A DNA stretch of 64,000 nucleotides from the IMG/VR virus record IMGVR_UViG_3300024348_000001, positions 1 to 64,000 of that record. One strand, written 5' to 3'. The notes under the pieces are model-generated. The model ran no database searches and was not told where the DNA came from. It worked only from the letters and a program-made list of their open reading frames with translations. The DNA comes from a virus. The translations under genes were made by a program, and so were the position numbers. Shown in pieces: positions 26,049 to 33,561 of the stretch (position 1 is the stretch's first letter; every line of letters begins with the position of its first letter).

Positions 26049-27134
26049 TTAGCCGTTGTCTTCCTCTGAATCATCTTTATCTACTGTAACAAGGATGACG
26101 CAGTCAAACACACCAAACGCAAACTTAAGGCCAAAATACTTGGTGTCGTAGATCTTATCTTTCTCTTTAAGCTTATTGGGCTTAGGCGCTGGTACAACGA
26201 CTTTAAGAGGTAAACCTTCAGGATGAGTTTCAGAGCTGTAAGGAGGACAGAACTGTTGGCCGTCAGCATAACGTGTGTCATAGACAAGGACCACACAACC
26301 GTCACCCGTAAAAATACCATGAAACCAAGTAGACATAGAACCAAAACCGGGCAATTCAATAAACACTTGCGTTTTGGCTTTTTGAGGCGTTGGTCCAACA
26401 ACAAAGGGAATTTCCAACGCTTCGTAACCCATACTGGCACTTACGTCTGGTGCGGCTTCTGACATGACAGGCTCCTCAGGTTTAACGGTCTTCGTAACAG
26501 GGGCAGGCGTAGGTTCATTGCGAGTCAGATTTGTGTGCATCATAGACGTCAGTTGAGATACCTGAGCCATGAGTTGCGCAATGATAAGTTGATTGGGGTC
26601 TTGTTTGGCGCCAAGAGGAGGAAGGACAGGTTCTTCCGCAGGCGCAGCCGAAGCTACAGTTCTTTGAGTAACGATAGGGTTTGAGGGGATAGCATAAGAT
26701 TGCATAGGCGTGCCTTCCATGTCAGCACGTGGAACAACGTAACTGCCGGGCATCAAAGGATTAGAACGAAGGGGTTCCATAGCTTTCTTTTCCGGTAATT
26801 TTTGAGCTGTGCTTAATTCAGAATAAATCTTAAACGGGTCTTCACTGCCGTGTTTGGCGTAAATCTTTTCGTAGTTTTTTTTATCTATGTTGGCCAAGTC
26901 AACAACAATGTTGCCGCCTTTTTCATCAGGATCAATACACACAACGTCAGGAACGTTGTGGTCAAAGCCTTTACTGCGTCCGTCATTTTTGCCATATGAG
27001 CCGGGAATAACAGCATAATCACCCGTAACACCACCACCCAACAAATACCTTTGTCTTTCGTCGGGCTGATGGTAATGCGCGTCGTCTGGCGTGAAGCGTT
27101 TAGTACCTTCGGGTAATACCATCGGATTGGACAT
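26049..27134 (-). CDS. Putative virion or assembly protein (361 aa)
   Basis: The start at 27134 has GAGGTGG just upstream; the longer reading through the terminator region is unlikely. The N-terminal third contains GDYAVIPGSYGKNDGRSKGFDHNVPDVVCIDPDEKGG; a linker rich in Pro and Glu leads to a globular C-terminal domain (about 240-350) with beta-rich pattern and an acidic tail (KDDSEEDNG). First gene after the cassette insert in transcription order and next to the portal, so a head protein is likely. No homologue recognised. Confidence 0.65.
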   Translation of the reverse strand: MSNPMVLPEGTKRFTPDDAHYHQPDERQRYLLGGGVTGDYAVIPGSYGKNDGRSKGFDHNVPDVVCIDPDEKGGNIVVDLANIDKKNYEKIYAKHGSEDPFKIYSELSTAQKLPEKKAMEPLRSNPLMPGSYVVPRADMEGTPMQSYAIPSNPIVTQRTVASAAPAEEPVLPPLGAKQDPNQLIIAQLMAQVSQLTSMMHTNLTRNEPTPAPVTKTVKPEEPVMSEAAPDVSASMGYEALEIPFVVGPTPQKAKTQVFIELPGFGSMSTWFHGIFTGDGCVVLVYDTRYADGQQFCPPYSSETHPEGLPLKVVVPAPKPNKLKEKDKIYDTKYFGLKFAFGVFDCVILVTVDKDDSEEDNG

Positions 27135-27221
27135 GGCCACCTCGTGGAAATAGGGGTTTGTGCAAGTGTAGGAAAGGAAAGGATTAGTTACAAGTTCGAT
27201 TAACAAAAGTCTCTGATAGCT

Positions 27222-27267
27222 AAAAAAAAAGACCAAGCCACCCGGGAACGCCCCGGACAGCTTGGTC
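27222..27267 (-). terminator. Rho-independent terminator of cassette D
   Basis: An 8-bp outer stem (27231-27238 with 27260-27267) encloses a 5-bp inner hairpin and is followed by nine T residues on the minus strand. The sequence after the T-tract (AGCTATCAGAGACTTT) is the same as after the terminator at 1909-1949. Confidence 0.93.
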
Positions 27268-27272
27268 AAAAT

Positions 27273-27509
27273 TTACTTGGACGCCGTTACGGCGTCCAAA
27301 GTGCGAAGGACGAGCTTTGAATATTGCCCAAACCTGTTCCGCCATACCACTTCACCGGGGCCAAAGGCCCCAAGAGCGGTGTTGAAAATTTCCGTGGCGC
27401 GAGCCGCCTCTTCGGAGTCGGCCGTAGCCAACTCCGCAATACCCAACCCCGTCACCATTTTCGTTAGCCTGTCTGCGGCTACTACGGACGTTACGAATTC
27501 AGTTTGCAT
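27273..27509 (-). CDS. Small orphan protein of hairpin-rich cassette D (78 aa)
   Basis: Start at 27509 is fixed by GGAGG at 7 nt. The product is a soluble, mostly helical 78-residue protein (GLGIAELATADSEEAARATEIFN) with no known domain. Its coding RNA folds locally: 27277-27299 (10 bp, loop 3) at the very end of the gene, 27357-27371 (6 bp, loop 3), 27413-27436 (6 bp, one mismatch, 3 bp) and 27465-27481 (5 bp). It has its own promoter-like element at 27562 and terminator at 27222. The leader contains two further short hairpins. Confidence 0.8.
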   Translation of the reverse strand: MQTEFVTSVVAADRLTKMVTGLGIAELATADSEEAARATEIFNTALGAFGPGEVVWRNRFGQYSKLVLRTLDAVTASK

Positions 27510-27561
27510 CGTGCATCCTCCACTAAACAACGGCTTACGCCGGCACAGCTAAACCGCTGTA

Positions 27562-27595
27562 CATGTTATATGACGCAATTTTGCCTTGAATTTAG
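27562..27595 (-). promoter_or_regulatory. Conserved cassette promoter-like element P3
   Basis: Minus strand: CTAAAT, 13 nt, GCGTCATATAACATG, nearly identical to the element at 2283. Its CTAAAT end overlaps the TAA of the zinc-protein gene upstream (27592-27594). Confidence 0.72.
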
Positions 27596-27819
27596 GCAGG
27601 TTTGAAAGGTAGCCAATCGTCTGTATTAGAGTTCCAGCGCAGTGCTTCTTTGGTGGCAGTTAACACGTGATTGACCGTACAGTAATTAACGGCACCGCAT
27701 TTACATGACTTTGAAAAACAGTCATAAGTATTTTCATGCTCCTTACAGTCAGGAGCAATAACAACTTTCATACAAACGGTACAACGGATAACCACGGTAT
27801 ATTCCTCGTGTCCGCACAT
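27592..27819 (-). CDS. Small cysteine-rich, probably zinc-binding protein (75 aa)
   Basis: I take the ATG at 27819; a longer frame starting at 27897 would begin inside the terminator stem and is rejected. Cysteines occur at MCGHEE, IRCTVCMK, DCKEH, DCFSKSCKCG and YCTVNH, enough for one or two zinc sites. Unlike its cassette neighbours it shows only one obvious hairpin, and it lacks its own promoter-like element; it starts 31 bp after terminator T4, so expression may need read-through. Confidence 0.6.
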   Translation of the reverse strand: MCGHEEYTVVIRCTVCMKVVIAPDCKEHENTYDCFSKSCKCGAVNYCTVNHVLTATKEALRWNSNTDDWLPFKPA

Positions 27820-27850
27820 TCTAAGCTCGACAATAATTTCTGCAATAGTT

Positions 27851-27891
27851 AAAAAAAAGACCACGCCCAGCCCTAAGGCCAGACGTGGTCT
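27851..27891 (-). terminator. Rho-independent terminator of cassette C
   Basis: An 8-bp stem (27858-27865 with 27884-27891) and eight T residues on the minus strand, directly after the stop of the 253-residue hairpin-tiled gene. Confidence 0.92.
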
Positions 27892-27896
27892 CTGCA

Positions 27897-28658
27897 TTAC
27901 GCCAACATGTCTGGCGGGAACGCCAAACTAATTTTTAGCCCGTGTGGGTATTCCACCCACTCTTTGCTGTCCCACCTTTCTCCGGTGGACAACGGAGTTA
28001 GGACGAAGGCTTGCGCCTCCTCCAAGTAGTTATCCACCTGCCCCTCTCCGAGCAAGTGTGTAACCTCGTAGGCTACGCTACCATCCGACATCGCTGTCGG
28101 AATTGGGGACTTGATGTCCCGGAGCGCCGCAAAGGCGCCCATGAAAGGATTAAGCAAGACCGAGTCCTGCTGCAAAATCAGATCGATCTTGCGCAATTGG
28201 CCGCGCACAACAAGGGCCATGTCGGCCCATGACCTGCGCCCAGCGGCGCAAGCCGCCGTGGTCATCGCCACGTCCACCGCCACGGCAGCGGTGAACGACG
28301 CAGCGTCGTCCGCCGCGCACTGCGCGGCTGGCATCCCCCTCAAAGGGAAAACGCTTTCGGTGGCATTGATGCCACCAACAACACCTGCCCCGAAGGGCAA
28401 GATCCGCGCCACGGTGGCGCTGGGAGTGCAATCTCCCAACGCCCCGTCAAGGTAATTAGGCGGTACGTCCTGTACCACCAGCCATTCACCGGACAGTACA
28501 AAATGCCGGTCTTCGATGACCGTCACCTCCTTTGCCAGCAAGGCAACTCCCACGTTGCCTCTGAACTTTGTGGCGACACCTACTCGGTTTTTCGGCATCG
28601 TGGCATTGTGCCACTTTGCGAGCGCAATGGTGTTGTCGATATTGCTAGCAGTAGTCAT
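27897..28658 (-). CDS. Orphan protein of hairpin-tiled cassette C (253 aa)
   Basis: Start at 28658 is set by GGAGG at 6 nt; a longer reading from 28685 begins within the leader hairpin. The protein is Ala/Val-rich (AADDAASFTAAVAVDVAMTT), probably soluble, and unlike any family I know. At least eighteen perfect hairpins of 5-7 bp with loops of 3-7 nt lie in the coding sequence, densest at 28085-28438. GC content is visibly higher than in the neighbours, so horizontal origin or strong folding selection is likely. It is a single-gene unit with promoter-like element P4 and terminator T4. The codon reading is clean over 253 residues, so it is very probably translated. Confidence 0.75.
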   Translation of the reverse strand: MTTASNIDNTIALAKWHNATMPKNRVGVATKFRGNVGVALLAKEVTVIEDRHFVLSGEWLVVQDVPPNYLDGALGDCTPSATVARILPFGAGVVGGINATESVFPLRGMPAAQCAADDAASFTAAVAVDVAMTTAACAAGRRSWADMALVVRGQLRKIDLILQQDSVLLNPFMGAFAALRDIKSPIPTAMSDGSVAYEVTHLLGEGQVDNYLEEAQAFVLTPLSTGERWDSKEWVEYPHGLKISLAFPPDMLA

Positions 28659-28705
28659 GAGAAACCTCCACGCAATAACTGACACGCTATCCGAAATGGA
28701 TAGCG
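27944..28705 (-). repeat. Dense array of short perfect hairpins across the cassette C mRNA
   Basis: Examples: 27944-27960, 28085-28100 (GCGA loop in the RNA), 28106-28120, 28124-28138, 28214-28228, 28235-28250, 28257-28272, 28275-28293, 28295-28309, 28313-28327, 28359-28376 (7 bp), 28386-28399 (cUUCGg tetraloop in the RNA), 28406-28420, 28421-28438, 28462-28476, 28507-28522, 28543-28558, 28600-28614 and the 8-bp leader hairpin 28685-28705. Stem lengths are 5-8 bp without mismatch. Confidence 0.9.
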
Positions 28706-28715
28706 CGACGCATTG

Positions 28716-28750
28716 CAGATAATATGACGCGTTTAGGGTCTGTTATTTAG
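28716..28750 (-). promoter_or_regulatory. Conserved cassette promoter-like element P4
   Basis: Minus strand: CTAAAT, 14 nt, GCGTCATATTATCTG. It is the most divergent of the four copies. CTAAAT overlaps the TAA stop of the gene upstream (28747-28749). Confidence 0.65.
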
Positions 28751-29379
28751 TCGTCGTAATCGTCGTCATTACGCGGTATTGGCGCCTGTCTGACTTGTTT
28801 CTTTTTGTCTTCTTTGAACGTGACACTCGTTATCATTTCGACTGGACCAAAATAATAGTCTGCCTGCATCTTGACCACAGGCAATAATGTCTCAGTATCG
28901 ACTTCTGTAACCGCACCATCTTTTACCGCAGGAACTGTCAATGCCGTTGCACCGTCAGGCAGATACACATACCTCTGCGGCCCCTTAGTGACAGGCAGAG
29001 GTACGCCATAAAAAGGAAATACATAAACGTCTTTACCTTCTGCCGAACTTAAATACTTGGCCAAGGCTACAGACGTGCGTACGTTCTTAATCTTAGGAGC
29101 CTCGCCGTCTGCGCATTCGACAATCCAATAACCTATCGACGTGAAATTAGGAACGACGTCACCCACAGGCATTTCGGCTGCAACTTTTTCTTGAATGACG
29201 GTTCGTGTAAATTCGCTTAATTTGGCAAAGCTGTTTTTAAATAACTGTGCGTCATCACATACAACTGTTTTATGCATAGCCAATTCACGCGATACAGGAC
29301 TACGCCGTGTTTCTTCTACCGTCTCTTTGCCGACGGGACTTAATTTGTCAAACCATGTGTTCCACGCAGCCAGTGCCAT
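28747..29379 (-). CDS. Unrecognised protein (210 aa)
   Basis: The TAATG overlap with the upstream gene gives a coupled start at 29379. The sequence looks globular with a beta-rich middle (VPLPVTKGPQRYVYLPDGATALTVP) and ends in an Asp/Tyr tail (RNDDDYDD). No family known to me. It is the last gene before the cassette insert, which begins on its stop codon. Confidence 0.6.
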   Translation of the reverse strand: MALAAWNTWFDKLSPVGKETVEETRRSPVSRELAMHKTVVCDDAQLFKNSFAKLSEFTRTVIQEKVAAEMPVGDVVPNFTSIGYWIVECADGEAPKIKNVRTSVALAKYLSSAEGKDVYVFPFYGVPLPVTKGPQRYVYLPDGATALTVPAVKDGAVTEVDTETLLPVVKMQADYYFGPVEMITSVTFKEDKKKQVRQAPIPRNDDDYDD

Positions 29380-30038
29380 TACACACCATTCTTCGTATTA
29401 GCAATTTCAACCAGAGGATTCTTACCCGCCGCAAACGCATCAAAAAACGTTTGCATTTCTTTCTCAGGCGGCAATTTTATGGGATAGGGAATCAGCTCGT
29501 CTGGCTTAAAACAAATCGTGCTGTTGTTGGAAATGATCCCTATTGCTTTGATGGGTATGACATTGGATACGAGCATATGCAAATCAGACGCTAATGGATC
29601 GGCAATGTTAAATGTCTGTATCGCAAACTTGGCTGCAAGCTTACGCGCCAAACTAAACATTGTGATGCCACAGATGTGATCTTCAAGCGCAGGCCATTGT
29701 TCTTTCTGTATGGCAAACAATGTGTGATTCCACGAAGAATCGCCGTCGGTTTTAACTAGATTCTTAAAGATCGACGAAAAGAATTTATGCTTATAGATTT
29801 TTAAAGGCGCAGTCATGTCTTTCTGCAAATCAACAAAATGTCCATCAACAAAAGCACCGTGCAAGTTAGCCAACGCCGGCGTGAAAAATACAAAGTCGGC
29901 TAACATCTCGTAGAGAGATTTAGATAACCCCAAAGGCAAAGGCACTTTCGGAAACTGTTCAGCGAAATCGTGTGCCTTACCTAAGCTCACGATTTCTTTC
30001 GTGGGATTATTTGCACGGGCTTGTTGTTGACGTGACAT
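29379..30038 (-). CDS. Unrecognised protein (219 aa)
   Basis: Soluble protein with a polar N-terminus (MSRQQQARANNPTKE), a central helix-rich part (ICGITMFSLARKLAAKFAIQTF) and a C-terminal segment LIPYPIKLPPEKEMQTFFDAF. It belongs to the run of orphans from 28747 to 31629 that lies between the recombination genes and the structural module. No domain recognised. Confidence 0.6.
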   Translation of the reverse strand: MSRQQQARANNPTKEIVSLGKAHDFAEQFPKVPLPLGLSKSLYEMLADFVFFTPALANLHGAFVDGHFVDLQKDMTAPLKIYKHKFFSSIFKNLVKTDGDSSWNHTLFAIQKEQWPALEDHICGITMFSLARKLAAKFAIQTFNIADPLASDLHMLVSNVIPIKAIGIISNNSTICFKPDELIPYPIKLPPEKEMQTFFDAFAAGKNPLVEIANTKNGV

Positions 30039-30042
30039 AATA

Positions 30043-30723
30043 TTAGTCGTTCAAAAAGCCAAGTTGCGCAGCTAGTTCCGTAATTAACCAGCTATCCTGT
30101 TGTACATTAACGTGCGGCCGTGTCCAACTGGAAACATCCCATTTCTTGGTTGCGTCGTTCGTTTCCCATGGCTTGCGCAATTTCAAGACAATAGGCCACG
30201 ACAACGAAAACTCAGAAGGCATCACCGCTTCGGTAATATCTCTGTGGTTAGCATTATTATACCAAAGTCGCAATGGCACTTGCACTTTGCTGTCAGGTAA
30301 CGTGCAGTCCAAACCAAGCATCTTTAAAAACAGCCGCGTGTCAAACCCAATAAACACAACGTTGGAATTTGCCGTGTCTAAGATGTCGCCGACGAACGCA
30401 TCAGGGTTATTACGTAAGATCCACGAGGCTGCGGCTTCGGCAACTGTCAGACCATCCGCAGCGTCACGGTCTTTGCTGGACCATTTACCCACAAGCTGTT
30501 TCTGCAAATCTACAAGCATCACTTCATCGAACGTACCCGTATAAGGTTGGTTAGCTGCATCGGCCTCGAAACTGTCCTTACGTTCTTTAATGTACTTGGA
30601 GATCTTGTCGGCGTCCTTGTAGTTAGACGGCGCCTTAAAGTCCGGGGTCATCGAAGCAATATTGTCAGGATCCACAAGTTTAGTTGTAAACGACACAATA
30701 ATTCTTGTAGTCTTGCTGCTCAT
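30043..30723 (-). CDS. Unrecognised protein (226 aa)
   Basis: Start with AAGGA at good spacing. Mixed alpha/beta sequence, with SNVVFIGFDTRLFLKMLGLDC in the middle and LSWPIVLKLRKPWE toward the end. No catalytic motif seen. Same orphan run as its neighbours. Confidence 0.6.
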   Translation of the reverse strand: MSSKTTRIIVSFTTKLVDPDNIASMTPDFKAPSNYKDADKISKYIKERKDSFEADAANQPYTGTFDEVMLVDLQKQLVGKWSSKDRDAADGLTVAEAAASWILRNNPDAFVGDILDTANSNVVFIGFDTRLFLKMLGLDCTLPDSKVQVPLRLWYNNANHRDITEAVMPSEFSLSWPIVLKLRKPWETNDATKKWDVSSWTRPHVNVQQDSWLITELAAQLGFLND

Positions 30724-30732
30724 ATACGTTCC

Positions 30733-31629
30733 TTAAGTAATGTTGCCGTTTTCGTCTACCCGGCGCAACTGGCTGAATACGCGCAGTTGCTCATACTCGG
30801 GTCCTGTAATATCTGAATCCGTCGTCGGCACCGCTCCAAGCAATGCCGCACCTAACTGTTGACACATACGCCAAATAACCTTGTGCGCGTTACCAGCCGT
30901 AGCGCCGACAGGTTGACCCACGAATAACTCAGGGTGGGCCAACGCCAAATCATCAACAATAACCAAGTCAGGCGGTACATCCATTTGTTTGAGAATGGAT
31001 ATAGACGTGAACTTGCCAAAGGTGCTGGGATTCTTAGCGACATCTTTCCACTGTTCAGCAGAAAACGAACAGTACACGGCAGACTGCTTATCAGGCTCAG
31101 GCTGCATGCCAAAGCGTAGAACCACCATACCAGCTACTTCTGCTGCGGCGGACGTGGCGTTCAATAAGGCACTAATTTGAGTCGGGTCACCCGCCAGTGT
31201 CAAAGACCTGTCTCTGGCAAGTGTCATCGTGTCAGATGGGAGCCTGAACCCTAGAGGTACAGGTGTCTCCCTGCGGCGTTGTTCCAGTACAAGAAGCTGC
31301 TCTTCCTCAATCTTGGAATGCTCAGCCATCTTTTCCTGAAGCCACGGAAGCACAGCACTATGCAATCCCGTGAACAATTGCTTCTCTTGAAATGGCTTGG
31401 CCGCAGCGTGCATGGCCGACTGCACGATAATGTCACACGACAAGGGATGGTACTCAGCATCATCCTTGGGAGTGTCGAGCATCTTCTGCAATTCCGAATA
31501 CGCAACCACATAGGCTCGGCGCAACGACAGAAGCACGTTGAAAATGCGTAAGCCTTCAGGGTCTTCTAGAAACCTAGACACGTCCTGAGTTGCTTCGACC
31601 TGTGCCTTGTCCGCTTCTGTCACTTCCAT
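30733..31629 (-). CDS. Unrecognised protein (298 aa)
   Basis: AGGAG before the start. Residues 1-125 are mainly helical and charged. A later segment MDVPPDLVIVDDLALAHPELF resembles a Walker B strand, but there is no P-loop, so I do not call an ATPase. C-terminus is polar. Likely part of the same transcription unit as the three genes downstream. Confidence 0.6.
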   Translation of the reverse strand: MEVTEADKAQVEATQDVSRFLEDPEGLRIFNVLLSLRRAYVVAYSELQKMLDTPKDDAEYHPLSCDIIVQSAMHAAAKPFQEKQLFTGLHSAVLPWLQEKMAEHSKIEEEQLLVLEQRRRETPVPLGFRLPSDTMTLARDRSLTLAGDPTQISALLNATSAAAEVAGMVVLRFGMQPEPDKQSAVYCSFSAEQWKDVAKNPSTFGKFTSISILKQMDVPPDLVIVDDLALAHPELFVGQPVGATAGNAHKVIWRMCQQLGAALLGAVPTTDSDITGPEYEQLRVFSQLRRVDENGNIT

Positions 31630-31638
31630 TACACACTC

Positions 31639-31878
31639 CTAAGATAAATGCCGAGCCACTACACCGCGACGCTTGCTGCACGAAGGCATCAGCAAACGTT
31701 TCTTGAAACCATTACCTACATTAACGCCACGGTAGTAAATCACAGCCTGAATCAACTTACCAACAAACTTGTACTGCGTCTTGTAGCTACTTTTGCCTTT
31801 ACCAACTTGTATCAAAAATTCAGTCTCATCGGTGTACGCAATTTTTTCACCATCAACCTCAGATATGTATATCTGCAT
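31639..31878 (-). CDS. Small protein, paralogue of the next gene (79 aa)
   Basis: Start at 31878, six nt after AAGGA. The core FLIQVGKGKSSYKTQYKFVG and the end motif KKRLLMP match the neighbouring gene (FLLQVGSGSDAYSVTKSIRG, KKRLVMP) at the same spacing, so the two arose by duplication. Basic and beta-rich; nucleic-acid or protein binding is possible but unproven. Confidence 0.65.
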   Translation of the reverse strand: MQIYISEVDGEKIAYTDETEFLIQVGKGKSSYKTQYKFVGKLIQAVIYYRGVNVGNGFKKRLLMPSCSKRRGVVARHLS

Positions 31879-31887
31879 AGTCATTCC

Positions 31888-32130
31888 TTAAACGTTGTAA
31901 GTACGTGCCAGTATGTGACGATTGGTTCCGTAAGGCATCACTAATCGTTTCTTATCGCCCTTCTCAAGTTGAATGCTGTCGTAACATTCAAGAGCCAGCC
32001 TTAAATTTCCTCTTATCGACTTTGTGACGGAGTAGGCATCGCTGCCCGAACCTACTTGCAGTAAGAACAATGTGGCGCTGTGCCAATTGATCTGTCTTCC
32101 CTTGTAAATAATCGATCGTAACTTTGTCAT
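31888..32130 (-). CDS. Small protein, paralogue of the previous gene (80 aa)
   Basis: The ATG at 32130 overlaps the TGA of the RuvC-like gene (TGATG). Shares FL(I/L)QVG and KKRL(L/V)MP with the gene at 31639. Translational coupling to the resolvase suggests a role in recombination, by association only. Confidence 0.65.
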   Translation of the reverse strand: MTKLRSIIYKGRQINWHSATLFLLQVGSGSDAYSVTKSIRGNLRLALECYDSIQLEKGDKKRLVMPYGTNRHILARTYNV

Positions 32131-32681
32131 CACGCACCATATACCTTTCTGCGTAAATACTCCGCCAGCAACAAACCCTCCGCGCGATTGTGATCAGCCT
32201 TACGGGTAAGTTTGACGTTGGGGAACATGGCTGCGGCTTTCATGCGGCTGAATTCTTTATCCTTGCCCTGAAGCCCCATGTTCTTCTTCCATGAAATTGG
32301 AGCTACGACTTCGTGGTAATAATCTAGCGCCGTAAAGAACAAAGACCACATGCCAAAACCAACACCTACACGAAAACCTGTGTAGGCATTGGCTCCTTTA
32401 CCTTTGATCTGAACCTGCGCCTCTTCCACACAAACCCTGATCCGTTTACGCAAAGGATTGAAAGGCTTAAACAATTCGACGATAGCTCTGTGATCAAACA
32501 GAGTTTTGGTTTTGGAAGAACCATCTAGTTTTTTGCCAGAGCGTTCCGTTTTGTATGTGGGTATGTCCACCACACACGCAAAGTTGCCACACAGAAATCC
32601 AATGGCGCCTTCCGACCCGGGATCAATTCCCACAAAGATGAGTTCTTCGCTATTGGCGACACTTTTCAGAAACTCATCCAT
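32130..32681 (-). CDS. RuvC-like Holliday junction resolvase (RNase H fold)
   Basis: A 183-residue protein with the first-strand acidic motif FVGIDPGSEGAIGF, a second acidic site in VCVEEAQ and the C-terminal KADHNRAEGLLLAEYL, where Asp and His/Asn complete the RuvC site. It would cut four-way junctions and clear branched DNA before packaging. Overlaps the DUF3310 gene by 8 bp. Length fits RuvC (about 170). Confidence 0.88.
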   Translation of the reverse strand: MDEFLKSVANSEELIFVGIDPGSEGAIGFLCGNFACVVDIPTYKTERSGKKLDGSSKTKTLFDHRAIVELFKPFNPLRKRIRVCVEEAQVQIKGKGANAYTGFRVGVGFGMWSLFFTALDYYHEVVAPISWKKNMGLQGKDKEFSRMKAAAMFPNVKLTRKADHNRAEGLLLAEYLRRKVYGA

Positions 32682-32886
32682 GTGTTGACTCGCTGTAAGT
32701 GCTTATAAGTTTCGTCAGGTAATCCTGAGCTTTTTTCAGATCGTCTACACCGTTCTTATCCCTGTAACGCGCAATGTACTTAATGACATTGCCTTGCAGA
32801 AAACCTTGAAACTGATCCTTTGTCATCCACGCTTCCATGGCATCCCACGGCTGAATTGATTTGTTGTAATGCTCAGGTGTCGCCAT
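32674..32886 (-). CDS. DUF3310 (SaV-like) protein (70 aa)
   Basis: The pattern HYNKSIQPWDAMEAW followed by GFLQGNVIKYIARYRDKNG and DDLKKAQDYLTKLI is the DUF3310 signature, common in phages of many hosts and often near nucleotide-metabolism genes. Function unsettled. Start at 32886 has GGAGG at 6 nt. Confidence 0.9.
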   Translation of the reverse strand: MATPEHYNKSIQPWDAMEAWMTKDQFQGFLQGNVIKYIARYRDKNGVDDLKKAQDYLTKLISTYSESTHG

Positions 32887-33100
32887 GGTTATCCTCCGGA
32901 TCAGCATCAAGGGAATCCCACAACAACAGGTCGTGGCGATATGGCTTGTATAGGTGATGCCTGTCCCTTTCCCGATGCAGATCAATTGCGCGTCTCAAGC
33001 GTTTGACTTCTGCCATCAGCCGCCGCGCAGATACTACTGTGTCTGTCGGCGTGCTGACGGTCAACATAGCTTCAATGATTCTCAATTCATTTTCAGTCAT
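32873..33100 (-). CDS. Small unrecognised helical protein (75 aa)
   Basis: ATG overlaps the end of the upstream gene by 8 bp. Helical and Arg-rich (LMAEVKRLRRAIDLHRERDRHH), ending in an acidic stretch. No family. Sits in a dense chain of overlapping small genes, consistent with expression. Confidence 0.6.
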   Translation of the reverse strand: MTENELRIIEAMLTVSTPTDTVVSARRLMAEVKRLRRAIDLHRERDRHHLYKPYRHDLLLWDSLDADPEDNHGDT

Positions 33101-33329
33101 GAGGACACAGCAGGTCGCGCGCCCACTCCTGTACCATCATTTCGCCTTTTACCGTCACCGAACAGTTATCGACAATCGCTCCGCGCAATTCTTGAATGGT
33201 GTCAATTAACTTGGCAATGGCACAGGCAGAGTGCCGCAAGTGACATTCTTGCCAATGTGTTGCACCGTCGTTAGATTGCTTGTCCACGAAATTTAATTTC
33301 ATGAACACCAGATCTGCATCACTTAACAT
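33093..33329 (-). CDS. Small unrecognised protein (78 aa)
   Basis: GAGGG six nt before the ATG. Contains HWQECHLRHSACAIAKLIDTI, with Cys and His that could bind metal. No family recognised. Overlaps its downstream neighbour and follows its upstream one by 1 bp. Confidence 0.6.
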   Translation of the reverse strand: MLSDADLVFMKLNFVDKQSNDGATHWQECHLRHSACAIAKLIDTIQELRGAIVDNCSVTVKGEMMVQEWARDLLCPHD

Positions 33330-33330
33330 T

Positions 33331-33561
33331 TCAATCCCTCACATACAAGCGTTTGCCGCGCACTTCGACAAAACAACTACCCACATTGCTGATCAATGTG
33401 CAGTACACCCGATACTTACGCTTGTCATTTGCAAACACCAACATCTTGTCAGTAGCTATTTTCCTGCCGTATCCCGAGGGAGACTGTCCGGGCCGTAGCC
33501 CTCCGGGTGAAACTCTTACTGGTTTTTCAATGAGCGTATAGTTCTCAGCATAAGTAATCAT
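33331..33561 (-). CDS. Small basic unrecognised protein (76 aa)
   Basis: ATG at 33561 overlaps the stop of the exonuclease gene; AAGGA is 7 nt upstream. Beta-rich and basic, with SPGGLRPGQSPSGYGRK near the middle and a C-terminal VEVRGKRLYVRD. Function unknown. Confidence 0.6.
   Translation of the reverse strand: MITYAENYTLIEKPVRVSPGGLRPGQSPSGYGRKIATDKMLVFANDKRKYRVYCTLISNVGSCFVEVRGKRLYVRD

Noticed and set aside
27820-27897. N-terminal extension of the zinc-protein gene
   Set aside because: It would start inside the terminator stem and has no ribosome site; the ATG at 27819 is better placed.
30733-31629. Call as a RecA-like ATPase because of LVIVDDL
   Set aside because: There is no Walker A motif and the rest of the sequence does not fit.
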